10,000 nt of DNA from Theodoxus fluviatilis (taxonomy: Eukaryota > Mollusca > Gastropoda > Cycloneritida > Neritidae). The stretch lies in contig JAWQFJ010028292.1 in the NCBI GenBank assembly GCA_034096865.1, positions 87,501 to 97,500 on the forward strand, in the 5' to 3' direction. Shown here piece after piece: positions 6,893 through 10,000 of this stretch. Numbering within the stretch: the stretch's first letter is position 1; each line of letters begins with the position of its first letter. The notes under the pieces are model-generated. The model was not told the DNA's origin. It saw only the letters and a list, made by a program, of their open reading frames with translations, and did not search any database. The translations under genes and the position numbers were made by a program.

Positions 6893-6973
6893 CTTCAATC
6901 TCTGCGAACGAAGTCACGTGGCCCATCAAAGCGATGCTGCGTCCTGGCTGCATCACGTAACTAGGCAACGAAC
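6893..6973 (-). CDS. Possible MORN1-like exon B (optional cassette)
   Basis: A candidate exon of 81 nt, exactly 27 codons, in a minus-strand open frame. The acceptor is ACCTCACCACAG just above 6973 and the donor is GAAG followed by GTATTC. It starts and ends in phase 1, so it can be included between exons A and C or skipped without changing the frame. It would encode SLPSYVMQPGRSIALMGHVT and then SFAEIE. The ending EIE, followed by exon C's DEGR, resembles exon A's ending LIE, so it could be an alternative version of that short segment. A second acceptor (CTCCAAG, exon start 6997) has the same phase but a poor pyrimidine tract. Against it: human MORN1, as I recall it, has no matching 27-residue insert, and A joins C directly with good alignment. 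It may be a chance open frame. Confidence 0.38.
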
Positions 6974-7757
6974 CTGTGGTGAGGTCTGTCGTACCATCTT
7001 GGAGACACCATGATGTTCTACTATATTCCAGCACCATCGCGACACATGCATAAGAGCAGATTATCATTTGTGTCACTTTGCCTCAGGCACAGGTTTTAAG
7101 AAACTTCTATGTCTAATACACATATATGTGACCGTGCATGGAAAACAAGGTGAAAGTATGGAAAATGTCAAAATGAGATACTTCAACCACAATATTTTCC
7201 ATCTATTCATGCATATTCTAGAAAAAAAACTGCATTTCCATAGAGAAAATCTTTAACTTTTACCATGATGTAATTGTCAATATCAGGAAAAGGTATATTT
7301 GATGTAGTGCACTACTTAACTCCGCATTTTCTCAATAACCATAATTCATACTTCAGCCTTGCTTCCCATGCACTATTACATATTTTCTGGCCCAGAATGG
7401 GCGATACTTTCCAGTGAGATGCCCAGCTGCATCGACTCCTCAACATCTCTCACCAGAGCAAGATGCAGAATTCCTGTATGCCTTACGCCTTTTCACATCC
7501 CACGTCTAAAAAAAAAACTCCACAAATGAACTTAATTCAGTCTCACCATAGAAGGTCCTACTAATCTACCTCCCAATGGATTCAGGGTAAGAACAGACCC
7601 CCCCTGTCTCCATACCAGATTCACAAAAGGTGAATTACAAGGGAAATCTAGAATTGCCTTGCTCTTAGTCTTACCCTTACCAGCTCTAGATACTCTATTT
7701 TGGAGTTATTGGCCTTACATAGACTACAGAGGCTGATAGGCCATAATGCTCCATTGT
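6974..7757. other. Intronic stretch, nothing recognised
   Basis: Ordinary unique-looking sequence between candidate exon B and the ATC tract. It contains an A run (7508-7516) and a C run (7598-7604). I recognise no coding, RNA or mobile feature. Confidence 0.5.
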
Positions 7758-7985
<228 letters not shown>

Positions 7986-8049
7986 TCAGCAGCAGCTGCC
8001 CCACCATCTCAATGCAGCAGCTGCCACTCAGCCAAGCCACTCAGCTCAC

Positions 8050-8356
8050 CTTCAATGAGGTCATCGTTTTCATTCCTGGTTTCCACCCTGATGTGGAAGT
8101 GCTTTCCTTGCCGGATTTCCAGAGCGGTGCAGTCGGGCACAGTCTTCAAGATGGGTTGTGGTGGTTCTAACGGTGCCTGCTGGGCTTTCTTGCTTCTGGA
8201 GGTCTGCGGCACCACCTCTGGTGGAACCTCTATGACAAAGACTAGCTTGGAGGCCATGTTGCGGGGGTAGCCGTTGACCCACTGACCCTCATACAGGATA
8301 CCAGAGCAGTGCTCCATCCTGCCTTCACCGTTGAAGAGGTCGTTCAGCCATTGGCC
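8050..8356 (-). CDS. MORN1: MORN1-like gene, exon A (MORN repeats and start of post-MORN domain)
   Basis: An internal exon of 307 nt, flanked by a good acceptor (CCAATTTCAG just above 8356) and a strong donor (GAAG then GTGAG from 8049). It opens in phase 0 with GQW and ends one base into a codon. The first ~35 residues hold two MORN motifs: GQWLNDLFNGEGRM, then HCSGILYEGQWVNGYP. The HCSG, W-NG-P and following PPEV residues line up, from memory, with human MORN1 where its last MORN repeats pass into a non-MORN domain. The rest (ending NENDDLIE) is that domain, with an extra K/P/Q-rich stretch. MORN repeats are beta-hairpin modules linked to membrane or cytoskeletal scaffolding; the role of MORN1 itself is poorly known. 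The open frame runs past both splice sites, so its own ATG at 8431 is probably intronic. Earlier MORN repeats must lie beyond the window. Confidence 0.85.
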
Positions 8357-8659
8357 CTGAAATTGGTGGGGAAATTCAGTGAATAAACTATATTGTACAC
8401 ATATTGTGGGTGGGTGGGTGGAGATTTTCATGATGCAATGATCTGATTTCTTCTCTTCTTTTAATTTTCATCTTTACACTCTCCTTCTCATCCGCTGCTG
8501 TATTCTGCCATACTTCATTTTCATTGGACCAACCCACAAATTAAAAAAATGGTTTTAAGGTAATATGGGGAAAAAAGGGTTAGTAGGTAGGTCTTGGATT
8601 TGTCAACATGATTTTTATTCTTTATTTTTTTAACAGGAGGCCAGATTGAAACTGCACAG
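8357..8659. other. Intronic stretch upstream of exon A
   Basis: Intron sequence leading to the acceptor of exon A, AT-rich, with a short (GGGT)n patch at 8408-8421. No additional MORN exon is visible here or further right to position 10000. Confidence 0.5.
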
Positions 8660-8814
<155 letters not shown>

Positions 8815-8947
8815 GAAACGTCATGCATACAGTAGATTCATTTAAACATAAATCAAAAGTTCTCTTTCTCTGAAAACGCTTTCTCACTTTAATAGTGGAT
8901 TCCCCAAGTGATCAAATGACAAGGAAGATGGGACAGCATGCGGTTCA

Positions 8948-9211
8948 TTCTTTCCCTTCTTTTTCTGTCTTTCTTCCCTTCTTTTTCTGTCTTTCTTCCC
9001 TTCTTTTTCTGTCTTTCTTCCCTTCTTTTTCTGTCTTTCTTCCCTTCTTTTTCTGTCTTTCTTCCCTTCTTTTTCTGTCTTTCTTCCCTTCTTTTTCTGT
9101 CTTTCTTCCCTTCTTCTTCTGTCTTTCTTCCCTTCTTTTTCTGTCTTTCTTCCCTTCTTTTTCTGTCTTTCTTCCCTTCTTTTTCTGTCTTTCTTCCCTT
9201 CTTTTCTTCTC
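8948..9211 (+). repeat. 22-bp pyrimidine minisatellite
   Basis: About 11-12 nearly identical copies of a 22-nt unit made of TTTTTCTG, then TCTTTCTTCCCTTC. Apart from one G per unit, the plus strand is all pyrimidine. Copies are almost identical; the clearest variant is one T to C change near 9116. Since 22 is not a multiple of three and the unit has no stop in any phase, several frames stay open on both strands. None is a gene. The high uniformity suggests recent expansion. Confidence 0.97.
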
Positions 9212-9551
9212 AAGATCCTCCACAAAAAGTTTAGGGTCAACACATACACACCAAAAAAAAAGGGTCAATCAAGTTACTGCAACCACAACTTTTTTCCACC
9301 TTATTTTATTTTGTTTTTTTCACTTTCCTGGTCTTTTTCTGTGCACCTCCTGTCAGTAACAATTGTGCTGGGCTAGGAGCGAGGAAGAGGAGAGAAAGAT
9401 TGCTACACACACAAGGCATTTGAAGAAAGTAGAAACCCCCAAGTACAACTCCCTTTCAAATCAGTCTTAAAAATCAATCACAACTAAAATGAACAATTGC
9501 AGAGCCAAATAATTACAGAAAATGTTTCAATTGACAATGAAAGCATATACT
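9212..9551. other. Intronic or intergenic stretch, nothing recognised
   Basis: Mixed sequence with a run of nine A (9253-9261) and T-rich patches. No exon, RNA or mobile element identified. Confidence 0.5.
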
Positions 9552-9684
9552 GGGGGGGTGGGGGTGGGGGGGGGTGGAGGATGGGGGTGGAGGGGGGGTG
9601 GGAGGTGGGTGGAGGGGGGTGGAGGGGGGGTGGAGGGGGGGTGGGTGGAGGGGGGGTGGAGGGGGAGGGGGGGAGGAGGAGTGG
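9552..9684 (+). repeat. G-rich tract, (GGGGGTGGA)n-like
   Basis: About 130 bases of G runs of 3-8 separated by single T or GA, in an irregular GGAGGGGGGTGGA pattern. Many G runs close together would support G-quadruplexes on the plus strand. Gly- and Pro-rich frames across it are artefacts. Confidence 0.95.
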
Positions 9685-10000
9685 CCAAAGTATCACTGTG
9701 GGATTCCATCTTCCTACTTCAAACAGGTTTTAGTTGTTTACACAGACACCTGTGTGTAATTTTACAGTGCGTAAAAAAATTATTGACTATAATCAAGTTC
9801 CTGATTTGATCTGTTCCTTCTTCATTTGAACTGACTGTAATCTTGAATGAGTTGAAATGCAATGCCTTATAATACATGTATTTGTATCCAGTATCTTTCC
9901 CCGGTCAGTGACCTCACCCAAACAAGAATTAATTGCCTGTTGATTACTGTCATGTACTTATCACGGACCAATCATACAGATCCTACAAGCACCCTGTACT
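9685..10000. other. Right flank, nothing recognised
   Basis: AT-rich sequence with no repeat and no open frame of interest. The upstream exons of the MORN1-like gene are expected further right, outside the window. Confidence 0.5.

Noticed and set aside
8884..9359. Lys/Arg/Glu-rich and Phe/Leu/Ser-rich frames over the 22-bp minisatellite
   Set aside because: The unit has no stop codon in several phases, so frames stay open by construction.

Overview
This is eukaryotic nuclear DNA: intron-rich, full of simple repeats, with one spliced gene on the minus strand and decayed non-LTR retrotransposons in its introns. The style of the repeats (an RTE-type LINE with a pentanucleotide tail, a LINE 3' end of CR1/L2 type, a short satellite, very long GGA, ATC and GT tracts) fits a marine invertebrate such as a gastropod mollusc. 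That taxonomic guess is inference; nothing here proves the species.

The gene is a MORN1-like gene (MORN repeat-containing protein 1). It runs right to left and appears to span the whole window. In transcription order the pieces are: exon A (8356 to 8050; two MORN motifs plus the start of the post-MORN domain), a possible extra exon B (6973 to 6893), exon C (6426 to 6312), exon D (1101 to 962) and a tentative exon E (245 downward). All junctions are GT-AG and the codon phases agree across every junction (1, 1, 2, 1). A, C and D are well supported; B and E are less so. The first MORN repeats and the start codon lie beyond position 10000.

Intron contents, left to right: a purine-rich (GGA)n tract (about 300-792); a quiet AT-rich stretch (1128-1427); a satellite array (1428-2671) that begins as a 45-bp repeat and changes to a 42-bp repeat; an inserted LINE 3' end (about 2673-3223); more of the 42-bp satellite (3224-3688); an RTE-like LINE (3934-5790) whose 3' part lies on the minus strand and whose 5' part is inverted; an alternating CA/TG dodecamer tract (6187-6300); an (ATC)n tract (7758-7985); a (GT)n tract (8660-8812); a 22-bp pyrimidine minisatellite (8948-9211); and a G-rich tract (9552-9684).

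The two most notable structures are the 42-bp satellite, whose unit divides exactly into two mutually complementary 11-nt arms and two 10-nt spacers, and the LINE, whose layout matches a twin-priming inversion with a 27-nt overlap at the breakpoint. I saw no convincing tRNA, rRNA, CRISPR or prokaryotic feature, and no complete gene.
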